From Fidelibacterota bacterium (GTDB lineage: Bacteria > Fidelibacterota > Marinisomatia > Marinisomatales > Marinisomataceae): a DNA stretch of 64,000 bases. The notes beneath the pieces were generated by a model. It saw nothing but the letters and a program-made list of their open reading frames with translations. It did no database searches and had not been told where the DNA came from. A program made the position numbers and the translations under genes. Shown here piece by piece: positions 9,833 through 20,419 of this stretch; the first letter of the stretch is position 1; each line of letters begins with the position of its first letter. The DNA is taken from NCBI GenBank assembly GCA_019654715.1, contig BPEH01000003.1, positions 1 through 64,000 on the forward strand. Direction: 5' to 3'.

Positions 9833-11092
9833 ATGAAATTTCATTTTTCTAACAGAATTTCTCTTCTAATTATTAGTTTACTTTTTATTGCTGTGTCTTG
9901 TTCAGAAGAGACCATTTTGTATGATGATATAGATAATCCAGAATATACAATTAACACCCTAACTCTTCCTTTGGATAAAAGTAAAGTTTTTCAGGCTTAT
10001 CCTAGTGGGTTAGGGACAAGTCAAACCTTATTTTTTGGAGATTTAAAAGATTCAGAAAATTTATTCTCTTTGGTAGAGTTCACTTTATTCGCTGGTTATC
10101 TTCCACCAACCCAACTCAATGATTTGTTAGCAGATTCAATTCAAGTAGATAGTGCAATGGTTTTTGTTCAAACTACTGATTCATTGTCCTCTGCGTCAAC
10201 TTTGTCTTTATATTCAGTATTAGCAGATCAAGATAGTATCTTTTCTGAAGACTCAACCAATTTTTATAGTTTGGCAGATTATATAGATTTTGAGAGTGTT
10301 GCTAAATTAATCCATGAAGTTTCTTTGGAGTCGATTATGCCTGACAGCGCTGCTACACATGATACTATTAGTTTTTTATTTAAGGATGATAACATTGATC
10401 TAATCAAAGAATTCTTCGATACAGAACAATATCCTGCAAGGACAATGATGTTAAAAGCAAGCGATGATTTAGATCAATTATTTACTATTAAAAGTGAAGA
10501 GTCAGGAGGCTCATCTAGTCCAAAATTAAGAGTGTGGTACAAAGCAACAGTAAACGATACTACATTGGTTGATACTTTTATTACATTTTATGCATCACGA
10601 GATATTAGTGTTGTCCAACCGCCTGAAATTACGCTTGAAGACCATGATTATGTCTCAATAAATTCCGGTTCAGGGAATCGCTCAATACTTCAATATGACT
10701 TAAATGTTATTGATGATCTTACAAGAAATTCAATTGTAAAAGATGCAAGATTAATACTAGACGTTGAATCGTCCAACGTGGATGAAGGAGACGATTTTTT
10801 TGTTGTGATTGCAGCGTTATCGGATACTGTATCAAACTGGAGTTTTACAACATTTGATACTCTTTCAGGTGCATATGAAAACGAAGATTATTCTCTTGAT
10901 ATAAATTTTTTAGTTTCAAGGAAAATTGAAGATGGTAAAGTGGAGCTTCCTATTCAGAATTTTATTCAGTTGTATAAAAATAATTTAATTGAAAATCATG
11001 GCTTACAAATCTGGAGCGCTCCATCAAATAGTCCATTTGATAAAGTAAGACTGAATACTCAAAATGTTGAGGTGTTATATGTTAAGCCATAG
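9833..11092 (+). CDS. Beta-rich lipoprotein, possible DUF4270-type equivalent
   Basis: The signal peptide ends in a lipobox (LLFIAVSCSEE, Cys23). The mature part is Asp/Ser-rich with predicted beta strands, including LVEFTLFAGYLPPTQ early and LRVWYKATVNDTTLVD and LQIWSAPSNSPFDKVRL later. This pattern resembles carbohydrate-binding or DNRLRE-like surface domains. I do not recognise a catalytic motif. Its position directly after the GT5-like gene mirrors Bacteroidota synteny in which a DUF4270 lipoprotein occupies this place. That equivalence is inferred from context, not from sequence. Its 3' end overlaps the next gene by 14 bases. Confidence 0.6.
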   Translation: MKFHFSNRISLLIISLLFIAVSCSEETILYDDIDNPEYTINTLTLPLDKSKVFQAYPSGLGTSQTLFFGDLKDSENLFSLVEFTLFAGYLPPTQLNDLLADSIQVDSAMVFVQTTDSLSSASTLSLYSVLADQDSIFSEDSTNFYSLADYIDFESVAKLIHEVSLESIMPDSAATHDTISFLFKDDNIDLIKEFFDTEQYPARTMMLKASDDLDQLFTIKSEESGGSSSPKLRVWYKATVNDTTLVDTFITFYASRDISVVQPPEITLEDHDYVSINSGSGNRSILQYDLNVIDDLTRNSIVKDARLILDVESSNVDEGDDFFVVIAALSDTVSNWSFTTFDTLSGAYENEDYSLDINFLVSRKIEDGKVELPIQNFIQLYKNNLIENHGLQIWSAPSNSPFDKVRLNTQNVEVLYVKP

Positions 11093-12359
11093 ATTTATAT
11101 ATATTCTATTGATAAGTGGTCTATTAGGGCAGTCTACAATGAATGGATATGGTTATGGTATGTTCTCACAGAATAATGAATCAGCATCTTTAGGTTCAGG
11201 GTCAGTTGGTTTAGTCCCAAGTTTTCAGAATAATGTATCTTTATCTAATCCTTCAACTTGGCATAACATGCCGTTTACATTTTTGTCACTTTCTTTTGAA
11301 GGTCAACGTAATTCATTTGGTAATCAATCCGTCAATAATTCGAATTTATCTGGTGCAAAACTTATTATACCCGCAAAACAAAAATTATCTATTGGAATAA
11401 GTTTTTCTCCATTTTTATCAAGGCAATTAACTGTTGTTGATAGCACTTACCAGGAATTTATATTTAACGAAAGTGATACACTAAGTTACTCTCGATCAGA
11501 TGAAACTAGCGGCGGTTCATCAATGATGCAATTTGCTTTAGGTTATAATCTAAATGATCAAGATGATATTGGGGTTGCTATAGATGTAATTTTTGGATCA
11601 TCTCGAAGTATACGAAATCTGATTATCGATGACACAAATCATCTTCTACAATCTAGAGATTATTTTTCAGGCTCGTTGCTTGAATTATATTATACTACTA
11701 AAAGATTTTCCTTTAGAGATAAACCATTGGTTCTCGCTTTGAATTATAATTTTTCTCTTAATCCTGTTAATGTAGAGAATGAATCATACCAAGCATTTAT
11801 TGATATTAATTCTAACAATTATCATGATGGCAATGACTATCCTAGCGCTACCGAAGCATTATTGCCAACAAAGGTTGCTTTTGGGGACGAAATCAAAATT
11901 AACAATATTAAGATTGGATTAGACTATGAGATTCATGAACTCTATCATTTACAGCTCGAACTTGATATGTGGGAAAATAAAGGAAATAACAATTTATTAA
12001 GTTCGATTTATCCTGGGCATATTAAAGAAAAAAATAGAGTCAATGTTTCGTTAAATAAATTTCCAAAACCTTTGTTTACAGATAATACATTTGATAGAAT
12101 GCATCTTAGAGGTGGTATATTTTTTGGTAATTATAATATCGTGAACCCAATGACTACAGAAAGTTTAGATTCTGTTAATGAAGTTGGTTTAGCTCTAGGT
12201 TTTGGTGTTAAATTTGGATTAACTAATAGCCAACTGGATATTGGATATAATTTTGTACAAAGAAGTGGTATTTATCAAGCTGGTGTTGAGAATATGCAAG
12301 TTTTTAGTGTAGGTCTGAGCATTGGAGATTTATGGTTTATTAAAAGAAGAGAAATTTAA
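11079..12359 (+). CDS. Outer-membrane beta-barrel protein
   Basis: A signal peptide (RFIYILLISGLLGQS) is followed by a Gly/Ser/Asn-rich sequence with alternating hydrophobic residues throughout and a C-terminal strand ending SVGLSIGDLWFIK. Segments such as GYGYGMFSQNNESASLGSG and FGVKFGLTNSQLDIGYNF are typical of FadL/PorV-like barrels in the FCB group. The ATG lies inside the end of the upstream lipoprotein gene, so the two are coupled and may form an outer-membrane lipoprotein-barrel pair. No transported substrate can be inferred. Confidence 0.7.
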   Translation: MLSHRFIYILLISGLLGQSTMNGYGYGMFSQNNESASLGSGSVGLVPSFQNNVSLSNPSTWHNMPFTFLSLSFEGQRNSFGNQSVNNSNLSGAKLIIPAKQKLSIGISFSPFLSRQLTVVDSTYQEFIFNESDTLSYSRSDETSGGSSMMQFALGYNLNDQDDIGVAIDVIFGSSRSIRNLIIDDTNHLLQSRDYFSGSLLELYYTTKRFSFRDKPLVLALNYNFSLNPVNVENESYQAFIDINSNNYHDGNDYPSATEALLPTKVAFGDEIKINNIKIGLDYEIHELYHLQLELDMWENKGNNNLLSSIYPGHIKEKNRVNVSLNKFPKPLFTDNTFDRMHLRGGIFFGNYNIVNPMTTESLDSVNEVGLALGFGVKFGLTNSQLDIGYNFVQRSGIYQAGVENMQVFSVGLSIGDLWFIKRREI

Positions 12360-12379
12360 TAGATAGGAGACTGATTTTC

Positions 12380-13719
12380 ATGAATAAGCGATATTTATCT
12401 AATATGTTAATTATCATACTCTTTTTCTGTAGTACACTTGATGCGCAATGTAGGAGAGGGGAAACACTAAGGATTTCAAATGGAATTGAAACAAAAGAAG
12501 TAGATTGTAGAGAAGCTACTCGACTAATTTATAATGAAGACTATTGGCCATATTCTATTGAAGATGAAAGAGAAGATAGATGTCCACAGCTTGCAAGCAG
12601 TGCGCAACAATATTATAGTACTAGTAGTTGGGAACTAAGTGCGAATGCATATTCTGAATTGATTAATTTGCGATGCGATGAATGGGATTCAGATTGGGTT
12701 AATCCGAATGACGTATACTTATATTGGGCTGTTACACTAGAATATCTGGGTCAATACGACAAAGCAGAAGCAGCACTTGTTCAAGGATTGGAAGAGCTTC
12801 CAGAAAATACTGACTTAATAAAAAGACTTGCGTACGCATATAAAAAACAAGATAAAATTGATGAAATGATTATTGAATACGAACGTTTGATGGATATGGG
12901 AATTGACGACACAACTTCGTTGCGAGATTTAGCATCGGCATATGGAGAACAAGGAAGAACCGATGAACAAATATCAGTCTTAAAGAAAATCTTGGTTTTC
13001 GATCCAAACAATTCTGGTGTACAATCTGATTTGGCTAGAGCATATGAAGAAGCTGGAGAAGATCCTTTAGAAGTTTTCAAAGATAGATATGAAAGCAATA
13101 CAGACAATGTCTCTTATGCAACTGAGTATGCAGAGAAATTGATTGATAATGGTGAGTTGGATGAAGCGATTGATGTTCTAGAAAATACGCTAGACTATAA
13201 TAAAAACAACAATATGATTTATATGAAACTTGGGAAAGCTTATAGTGAAAATTCTGATTTTGAAGATGCTGTTGATGTTTTTGAAGAATTATTTAAATTG
13301 GATCGTAATAATTACCGAGTTGCAATATTAGTATCAGAAAATAATATACAAATGGAAGAATTTGATGCAGCATATGATTGGGCAATAAAGCGCTAAAAAT
13401 TTCAAAAAATAATGCAGAATCTTTATCCCACATGGGAAATCTATATTATAAAGCAATGCAGTCTTGTAGAACTGATAATTTTTCACGTTCCGATAAGATA
13501 ATTGCTTCCCTGGCATATAGCTATTTTCTAAAAGCAGAGAAAAAAGGAAATTCAAAATATTTCAAACAAAAAAACTGGCTTGAAGAGAATGATGTATTAT
13601 TTGGGTATACTGATTGGTTTATGACGGATCCTGATGTGCAAGCTACAGGGCAAGTTAGAGCTGCTGGTAGATGTTATGATTGGGCAAGCGAATCTTTGCC
13701 TAAACAAAGCGATTGGTAA
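12380..13719 (+). CDS. Secreted TPR-repeat protein (one frame break)
   Basis: It begins after an AGGAG-like ribosome site and has a signal peptide (LIIILFFCSTLDA). Tetratricopeptide repeats run from about residue 110, for example YWAVTLEYLGQYDKAEAAL, LAYAYKKQDKIDEMI, KLIDNGELDEAIDVL and KLGKAYSENSDFEDAVDVF. The first frame stops at 13396. The repeat series continues in another frame from about 13385 (NKALKISKNNAESLSHMGNL) to 13719, ending with QATGQVRAAGRCYDWASES. A single missing A in the run near 13385 would join them. It probably acts as a periplasmic or outer-membrane-associated scaffold; its partner is unknown. Confidence 0.7.
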
Positions 13720-13723
13720 ATAA

Positions 13724-15007
13724 GTGTCAAATCTGAAAAATCAAGATCCTGATATTTTTGGAATAATTAATTCCGAAGTTCAGCGACAAAATGATTTCCT
13801 AGAACTCATTGCTTCCGAAAATTTTACGAGCAGAGCTGTCTTAGAAGCTGTCGGTTCGGCTTTAACAAACAAGTACGCTGAAGGGTATCCTGGCAAGAGA
13901 TATTATGGTGGATGTATCCACGTTGATGAGGCAGAAAATCTGGCTATTGATCGTGCAAAGCAATTATTTAAAGCAGACTATGCAAATGTACAGCCTCATT
14001 CTGGTTCATCTTCTAACATGGGTGTTTATTTGGCAATGTTAAATCCTGGAGATTGTATTATGGGCCTTGATCTTAGCCATGGAGGACATCTAACCCATGG
14101 GAGCAAGGTTAGCTTTTCTGGAAAATTATATAATGCAGTAACATTTCATGTAAAAAAAGATGACGGATTAATTGATTTTGACGATTTATTAAAAAAAGCA
14201 AAAGAACATAAACCAAAATTAATTATCTGTGGTGCTAGCGCCTATCCAAGACAAGTTGAGTTTGAAAGATTTAGAGAAATAGCTGATGAAGTAGGAGCGT
14301 TTTTGCATGGAGATATTTGTCACAATGCAGGATTGATTGCGACAGAACTACATCCTTCTCCGTTTCCACATTGTCACGTAGTTTCAACTAGTACCCATAA
14401 GACATTAAGAGGGCCTAGAGGTGGGATTATATTAATGGGAAAAGATTTTGAAAATCCATATGGAATAGTTGCTCCAAAAACAGGAAGAACGAAGATGATG
14501 TCCGAATTGTTAGATGCTGCAGTAATGCCAGGCATACAAGGAGGACCGTTGATGCATGTTATTGCAGGAAAAGCTGTTGCATTTAAAGAAGCGTTAAAAC
14601 CTAGTTTTAAAACATATATCCAATCTGTTTTAGATAATGCACAATGTTTTGCTGAAGAATTTAAATCGAGAGGGTATGATATTATTTCTGGTGGTACCGA
14701 TACACATCTTATACTCTTAGATCTTCAGAACAAGAATATTACCGGAAAACAAGCAGAACACGCATTAGATTTAGCCGGCATTACTTTAAACAAGAATATG
14801 GTACCCTTCGATCCGAAAAGTCCATTTATCACTAGCGGAGTCAGAATTGGATCTCCTGCTTTAACAACAAGAGGAATGGGCGTGGAAGAAGTAAAAATTA
14901 TTGCTAACTTAATTGACAAGGTGATTATGAATAGTGAAGATGAAAACATCATTAATTCTGTTAGAAAAGAAGTAAAGGAACTATGTAAATCATTTCCAAT
15001 TTATTAG
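13724..15007 (+). CDS. glyA: Serine hydroxymethyltransferase
   Basis: This PLP enzyme interconverts serine and glycine and charges tetrahydrofolate with a one-carbon unit. The 427 residues have standard family length. Clear landmarks are [36 protein letters not shown] and the PLP lysine in [14 protein letters not shown] (Lys226). The usual DxAH motif before it reads [18 protein letters not shown]. It starts with GTG four bases after the TPR gene stop and is followed one base later by the TRAP T-component gene, so it appears co-transcribed with a transporter. Confidence 0.97.
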   Translation: MSNLKNQDPDIFGIINSEVQRQNDFLELIASENFTSRAVLEAVGSALTNKYAEGYPGKRYYGGCIHVDEAENLAIDRAKQLFKADYANVQPHSGSSSNMGVYLAMLNPGDCIMGLDLSHGGHLTHGSKVSFSGKLYNAVTFHVKKDDGLIDFDDLLKKAKEHKPKLIICGASAYPRQVEFERFREIADEVGAFLHGDICHNAGLIATELHPSPFPHCHVVSTSTHKTLRGPRGGIILMGKDFENPYGIVAPKTGRTKMMSELLDAAVMPGIQGGPLMHVIAGKAVAFKEALKPSFKTYIQSVLDNAQCFAEEFKSRGYDIISGGTDTHLILLDLQNKNITGKQAEHALDLAGITLNKNMVPFDPKSPFITSGVRIGSPALTTRGMGVEEVKIIANLIDKVIMNSEDENIINSVRKEVKELCKSFPIY

Positions 15008-15008
15008 T

Positions 15009-15866
15009 ATGATTATTTTTCAAAGAAGACAATTATATATTTGGATTTTTTCAATTTTGGTTCTCAATGCATGTTCTGTAAATAGAAGTACAATGTTTGG
15101 AGCAGATATTATTGAGTACACTATTCCTCTTACAGCAAAAGCACAAGAGAAGAAGATTAGAAAAGATTCTTTTGATTCTACAGTTTACTTAGAGGCTTCC
15201 GAAAAATTAATTCAATTTTCTTATGCAATTTTAATGGATAAAGCAGATAGATTGATGTATGCTGATTACTATACTGCAAGAGAATATTATTCGGAAGCTC
15301 TTGATCTTTTTCTAACATCAAGAGAATACATGTTGACCGCATTATCATTAAGGCATCCCGATTTTAAATCTAAAATGATTCATAAAGAGTCGATTAGTTT
15401 TACAACAAGAGATATTCCTTATTTATACTGGCTTAGCGGTGCAATGGCAGGATCTATATCGGCTAGCAAAGGAGATCCAAGCTATTTAATTGATTTAACA
15501 AATATTAAATGGTTGCTTGAGAACGCTATTGCTCTTGAGCCTGGTTGGGAAAAAGGATCGTTATATGCAGCCATGATGAGTGTATACTTAAATGATACAA
15601 CAGGGGACAGAGATTCTGAGAAAAAAGCTTTGGAATACTTTGAGCTTGCTGATCGTGCAGCAAACGGAAATAATATTGGTATTTATGTTACTTTAGCAGA
15701 GAGTTTTGCCGTAGCAAAACAAGATAAAGATTATTTTCTAGAGTTGATTAATAAAGCTTTGTCAATGGATATCAACGCAGACAAAGATATGAAACAAGCC
15801 AATTTGTTATCTAAGTTAAGAGCAAAATGGTTATTAACTAGGATTGACGACTTATTCTATATGTAA
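15009..15866 (+). CDS. TRAP transporter T-component lipoprotein (TatT-like)
   Basis: The lipobox LVLNACSVN gives a lipid-anchored protein of 285 residues made of alpha-helical TPR-like hairpins. Recognisable segments include YYTAREYYSEALDLF, WLLENAIALEPGWEKGSLYAA and KKALEYFELADRAANG. The family (TatT, studied in Treponema pallidum) forms a ring that docks with the DctP-type binding protein. The gene immediately downstream is exactly such a protein, which makes the assignment strong. TatT is thought to hand hydrophobic or unusual ligands to TatP; the ligand here is unknown. Confidence 0.82.
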   Translation: MIIFQRRQLYIWIFSILVLNACSVNRSTMFGADIIEYTIPLTAKAQEKKIRKDSFDSTVYLEASEKLIQFSYAILMDKADRLMYADYYTAREYYSEALDLFLTSREYMLTALSLRHPDFKSKMIHKESISFTTRDIPYLYWLSGAMAGSISASKGDPSYLIDLTNIKWLLENAIALEPGWEKGSLYAAMMSVYLNDTTGDRDSEKKALEYFELADRAANGNNIGIYVTLAESFAVAKQDKDYFLELINKALSMDINADKDMKQANLLSKLRAKWLLTRIDDLFYM

Positions 15867-16877
15867 GTGTTTAATATGATAAATTTTATTAAAACTATTT
15901 GTTTACTAATTATCTGCTCAGGAGTACTGATCTCTAAACCTACTGTAGTTTCCAACAAGCCTATTGTAATAAAACTTGCAACTCTCGCACCTGAGGGTAC
16001 TGAATACTACAATCTACTTCTTGAAATGGGGCAAAGGTGGCAGGAGGAAACAGATGGCCAAGTAATGCTTCGAATCTATCCCAACGGTGTTGTTGGGCGT
16101 GAAAGTGATACTATCAGAAAAATGCGCATTGGTCAGATTCAAGCTTCAGCAATGTCTTCAATAGGATTGGCTGATTTAACAGATAAAATTCAAGCATTTA
16201 CGATTCCAATGATCTACAAAGATTATGATGATGTAGAGAGAGTAAAGAGCGTTATGTTTGATGATATAAGTGACGGATTATCTGAAAGCGGATTTAAATT
16301 ACTATTCTTAGTAGATATTGGTTGGGTGTATTGGTTTTCTGTGAATGAAATTGTAGTTCCAGAAGATTTAAGAAATGCTAAAATTTATACAACGGCTGGA
16401 GACTATGTCACTGTTGAACTCTTCAAGAGATTTGGATTTAATGCAATTCCTGTATCAGAGACAGATATTTTAACTGGTTTACAGACTGGAATGATTAATA
16501 GCATGCAGACGGTTCCAATATTGTCATTGAGTTCTGGATGGTTTGCTTTAATGCCAAATATGTTAGATTTGAAATGGGCTGTTTTTATCGGAGCAGTTAT
16601 TGTTGATGAAAGGGTTTGGTCAAAAATACGACCAGAACATCAAAAGGTGATGATGGAGATAGCACAAGAAATAGGTAAGAAATATCAAGAAAATGGTAGA
16701 ACAACAGATGCCAAAGCAATCGAAATGATGAAAGAATATGGTATGAAAGTTAAGACACCAACAGATGAAGAGTTAAAAATATGGGAAGATTTTAAGAAAG
16801 AAATTATGCCTGATGTGATTGATGCATATGTTCCTGAAGAAGTATACAATAAGGTAACTTCCGCAATTGATGAATAA
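15867..16877 (+). CDS. dctP: TRAP transporter solute-binding protein, DctP family
   Basis: This periplasmic receptor of a tripartite ATP-independent transporter has a signal peptide, then KPIVIKLATLAPEGTEYYNL. The DctP core follows, with LRIYPNGVVGRESDTIRKMR, LRNAKIYTTAGDYVTVELF and TDILTGLQTGMINSM. The carboxylate-binding Arg expected in the LR-x-A-K-I region is present (DLRNAKIY). Start is GTG directly after the tatT stop; an ATG nine bases on is equally possible. The end overlaps the permease gene. Confidence 0.93.
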   Translation: MFNMINFIKTICLLIICSGVLISKPTVVSNKPIVIKLATLAPEGTEYYNLLLEMGQRWQEETDGQVMLRIYPNGVVGRESDTIRKMRIGQIQASAMSSIGLADLTDKIQAFTIPMIYKDYDDVERVKSVMFDDISDGLSESGFKLLFLVDIGWVYWFSVNEIVVPEDLRNAKIYTTAGDYVTVELFKRFGFNAIPVSETDILTGLQTGMINSMQTVPILSLSSGWFALMPNMLDLKWAVFIGAVIVDERVWSKIRPEHQKVMMEIAQEIGKKYQENGRTTDAKAIEMMKEYGMKVKTPTDEELKIWEDFKKEIMPDVIDAYVPEEVYNKVTSAIDE

Positions 16878-18668
16878 TTTTCTTAGCAAGATAGAAAACT
16901 TTATTTGTTATTTTTGTTTTTCAATAATAATTACTTTTCCGATTTTTCAGATTTTGTCTCGATCAATTGATTTTTTTTTCAATTCCTGCTTCTCAAGAAA
17001 TTGTACAACATATGACTTTGTGGATTGCGTTTATGGGAGCAGTTTTAGCAGCGCGATCTAATAGGCTTTTAGCGGTTGTTAGAGAGCCCGTGTTTAAACC
17101 GTCTCCCGAATTCAATATTGGTTATTTTTAGTTCATGCTGTTTCGGTTTCAGTAGTTTTTCTTCTTGCTGTTTCTTATTTAAAAATGATACAGATTGGAA
17201 TTCAGTATCCAGATTTTATTGCTCCATTTATCACAGTTTGGTTTGCTCAAAGCATTATTCCGGTTGGATTGTTTTTAATCTGGTATCATATGATAATGAC
17301 AAGTAGTGACAAATTAAACTATCGTCTCTTCTTAGTTTTTTGTTCTTTTTTAGCTATTTTAGTTTTTTATTATTGGCAGTCTCCATATTCAAATGAAATT
17401 CTTTTAACGATACAGGTTTTATGTACCCTTGCATTGGTAGCATTTGGTTTACCCATTTTTGTTGTTCTAGCAGCACTCTCAATAATATTTTTTCTGTCAG
17501 AGCCAAATGAATGGACTACAAACTTTAATTTAATCTCTACTATTAGCGATAGCGCTTATAGTATTGTTGTTCGTCCAACATTAGCGGCTATTCCTATATT
17601 TACATTAGCAGGATATCTTCTTGCTGAAAGTAACATTTCAAAGACGTCTTTTAGATTTTTTTAAGACTTCGTTTGGATGGTTACCTGGTTCTACTGTATT
17701 GATTGTTGTATTACTATGTGCATTTTTTACTGCGCTTACAGGGGGATCCGGTATTACCATTTTAGCACTTGGCGCTGTTTTGTATCCAGTTTTAGTTGAA
17801 GATGGATACTCTAAAATGTTTTCTTTAGGACTTGTTACCGCGGCTGGATCTTTAGGGCTACTTTTTCCTCCAAGTTTACCTGCAATTATCTATTCAGTAA
17901 CAGCTGGTATTAATCCTATTGATTTATTTAAACAAGGATTTCTTCCAGCACTATTTTTGTTATTAGTTGTCGTATTGTATGGTTTTTATCATAGGCCAAA
18001 CAAACAGAAAAAAATAAAATTTAGCTTAAAAGGGTTCTATTAAAGCTTTGTCTGTTGCAAAATGGGAGATTGTTATTCCTATATTGATTGTTTTTGGTTT
18101 ATTTAGCGGTTTTGCAACACTTGTAGAATGTGCAGCACTCTTAGTCGTCTATGTTTTATTTATTGAGTTATATATCTATAAAGATATCAACCTAAAAGAT
18201 ATTCCAAAAATTGTGATTGATTGTGCAACACTTGTTGGTGGAGTATTAATTATTTTGGGATTTGCTATGGGATTTACTGGATATCTTGTAGACGCTGAAA
18301 TTCCGTTAAAGATTCTCCACTTTACTCAACAATCAATTGAATCAAAACTTATATTCTTATTGGCGCTAAATATCCTCTTATTGATTGCTGGTTGCATTAT
18401 GGATGTTTTCTCTGCTATTATTGTCATAGTACCTTTAATTGCTCCATTGGCGGCACATTTTGGTATTGACCCTATACATTTAGCTATTATTTTTATTGCA
18501 AATCTTGAGCTTGGGTATATCACACCACCAGTAGGAATGAATCTATTCTTATCATCTTATCGCTTTAATAAAGATATGCCAACAGTATACAAAGCAACAA
18601 TGCCATATTTCTTTATTCGATTAATTGGAGTTTTGATTATCACATATATTCCTTTGTTCTTTTACTAA
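16870..18668 (+). CDS. TRAP transporter fused small and large permease, DctQM (frame breaks)
   Basis: The ATG overlaps the dctP stop. The N-terminal quarter (DctQ-like, four helices) is readable as IPASQEIVQHMTLWIAFMGA and WFAQSIIPVGLFLIWYHMI. From 17185 one uninterrupted frame runs from the last Q helix into the M domain (GLPIFVVLAALSIIFFL), so Q and M are truly fused, as in treponemal TatQM. Further landmarks are ALTGGSGITILALGAVLYP, LFPPSLPAIIYSV, NLELGYITPPVGMNLF and the final helices. Frame breaks lie near 16975 (T9 run), 17135, 17645 and 18030. The substrate is driven in by Na+ or H+ gradient. Confidence 0.88.
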
Positions 18669-18691
18669 ATTTTATTTATACTTAACACATC

Positions 18692-19627
18692 ATGAGTTAT
18701 AAAAAATCTATATTTGCTTTACTCTTATTTTCGCAAATAACCATGGCTCAAGGAGAAGCGGGATCTTTATTTTTAGCAATCAATCCAGGGGCAAGAGCCA
18801 ATGGTATGGGAGAAGCTCAAATTGGTGTTGCTAATGATGCTTATTCTACATATTACAATCCAGCCGGCCTTTCTAATTTATCAAGTAAACAATTTTCATT
18901 TATGCACACCAGCTATTTACCAAATTTAGTTGATGATATGGCTTATGATTTTCTTACATTTGCGATGCCTTTTAAAGAGAATTCTGCAATTGGAGGACAC
19001 TTTACTTATTTAAATCTTGGGGATCAAATCAGTACTGATGAAAATGGTATTGAGCTTGGTTCGTTTTCCAGCTTTATGTATGCATTAAATCTATCTTATT
19101 CACAAAAAGTTGATGAAAATTCATCATGGGGAGTAAATGGTAAATATTTTTATCAAGAATTAGCCGATTTAAGTAATGTTGATGCATCTACCGGAAGTTT
19201 TGCTGTTGATGTAGGATATTTCAGACATAATGCTATGAATAATCCAAATCTTACAATGGGAGCCGTTTTAACTAATCTTGGTCCAGGTGTAGGTTTTGGT
19301 GACGGGGAAGAAGACCCGCTTCCTACTCGCCTAGGTTTTGGTATTGGTTTATTAATGCTTGAAGGAGCAGGAAATCTAGCATTTGATTTGAATTATGAAG
19401 TTAATGACCAAGCAATGGTAACAAATCTTGGTTTCGAGTATTTTCTCGTAGAAAACTTTGCTTTAAGAGCTGGATTTATGAATGATCCATCAGGTGAGTT
19501 AAGTTATACTACTTTAGGTATAGGTGCTCGTTTAGATCCTGTCGGATTTGATGTTAGCTACGTTATGGGCGGAGATCTCGATCCACATTCAAATATGGTG
19601 AGATTTTCTCTAAGTGGTTCTTTTTAA
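18692..19627 (+). CDS. PorV/PorQ-family outer-membrane protein
   Basis: Signal peptide, then the family-typical opening AINPGARANGMGEAQIGVAND with YYNPAGLSNLSSKQFSF. The rest is a barrel with alternating strands and a closing strand (NMVRFSLSGSF) ending in Phe, as expected for BAM substrates. This family includes PorV, the attachment shuttle of type IX secretion, and UPF0164 proteins of many FCB bacteria. No other type IX gene is visible here, so I do not claim secretion function. The BamD gene follows 29 bases later. Confidence 0.85.
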   Translation: MSYKKSIFALLLFSQITMAQGEAGSLFLAINPGARANGMGEAQIGVANDAYSTYYNPAGLSNLSSKQFSFMHTSYLPNLVDDMAYDFLTFAMPFKENSAIGGHFTYLNLGDQISTDENGIELGSFSSFMYALNLSYSQKVDENSSWGVNGKYFYQELADLSNVDASTGSFAVDVGYFRHNAMNNPNLTMGAVLTNLGPGVGFGDGEEDPLPTRLGFGIGLLMLEGAGNLAFDLNYEVNDQAMVTNLGFEYFLVENFALRAGFMNDPSGELSYTTLGIGARLDPVGFDVSYVMGGDLDPHSNMVRFSLSGSF

Positions 19628-19656
19628 CTATCGTTTAACACATAATATTTTCTAAA

Positions 19657-20400
19657 GTGAGACTAGTTCTTATATTAACTGTTTTTTATTTAGTGGGGTG
19701 TGGATTGTCCAATCCATTCAATGATGATATCCCTTACAAACAAAGATTTGATGAAGGTCTTGTATTCTTCCAAGAAGAAAAATATGGTCGCGCTGCTCAA
19801 CAATTTAATATTATAGTTGAAAGAGCATCTCATACAGACTTGGGAGACGATGCATTATTTTTTCTTGCTGAATCATATTTTTTAGATAATGATTATGATT
19901 TAGCCTTAATTGAATATGATAAGCTAGTTGCCAGAATGGGTTTTAGTCCTTATATAGAGAAATCGCGTTGGAGAATTTGTGAATCTCTTATGGAGCTTTC
20001 TCCTAATTTTTATCATGATCAAGATTCAAGCGCGAAAGCAATACAAGAAATTCAACAATTTCTAGATGATTACCCTCAATCTGAATATTCTGTTGATGCA
20101 GATAAATTAATTAAAAAAAACAGATTAAGATTAGCGAGGAAAAATATGGAAACTGGTAAATTATATATTAAGTTAAAGGCATATGATTCTGCGTTAGTCT
20201 CGTATAGAATAGTTACCACTGACTACTATGATACAGAATATTATAGTCAAGCGAATTTAGAGATTATTCGTTGTTTGGTACTTTTGAAAAAAGAAGATGA
20301 AGCAAATACTTTTTTACAAGAACTAATCGATAATAATGAATTGTTTGTGGATGATAATTTCAAAGAATTAGCATCTGAGATTTTAAATAATGCATCATAA
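19657..20400 (+). CDS. bamD: Outer membrane protein assembly factor BamD
   Basis: A lipoprotein (FYLVGCGLSN) with TPR pairs covers the full BamD length of about 245 residues. Visible elements are YKQRFDEGLVFFQEEKYGRA, ALFFLAESYFLDNDYDLAL, the YVEKSRW-like helix (YIEKSRWRICES) and the DYPQSEYSVDADKLIKKNR region between repeats. BamD is the essential accessory lipoprotein of the BAM complex that folds outer-membrane barrels. It starts at GTG. Its position after a barrel gene is compatible with this role. Confidence 0.9.
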   Translation: MRLVLILTVFYLVGCGLSNPFNDDIPYKQRFDEGLVFFQEEKYGRAAQQFNIIVERASHTDLGDDALFFLAESYFLDNDYDLALIEYDKLVARMGFSPYIEKSRWRICESLMELSPNFYHDQDSSAKAIQEIQQFLDDYPQSEYSVDADKLIKKNRLRLARKNMETGKLYIKLKAYDSALVSYRIVTTDYYDTEYYSQANLEIIRCLVLLKKEDEANTFLQELIDNNELFVDDNFKELASEILNNAS

Positions 20401-20419
20401 TTTTATAAAAGGATAGAAT

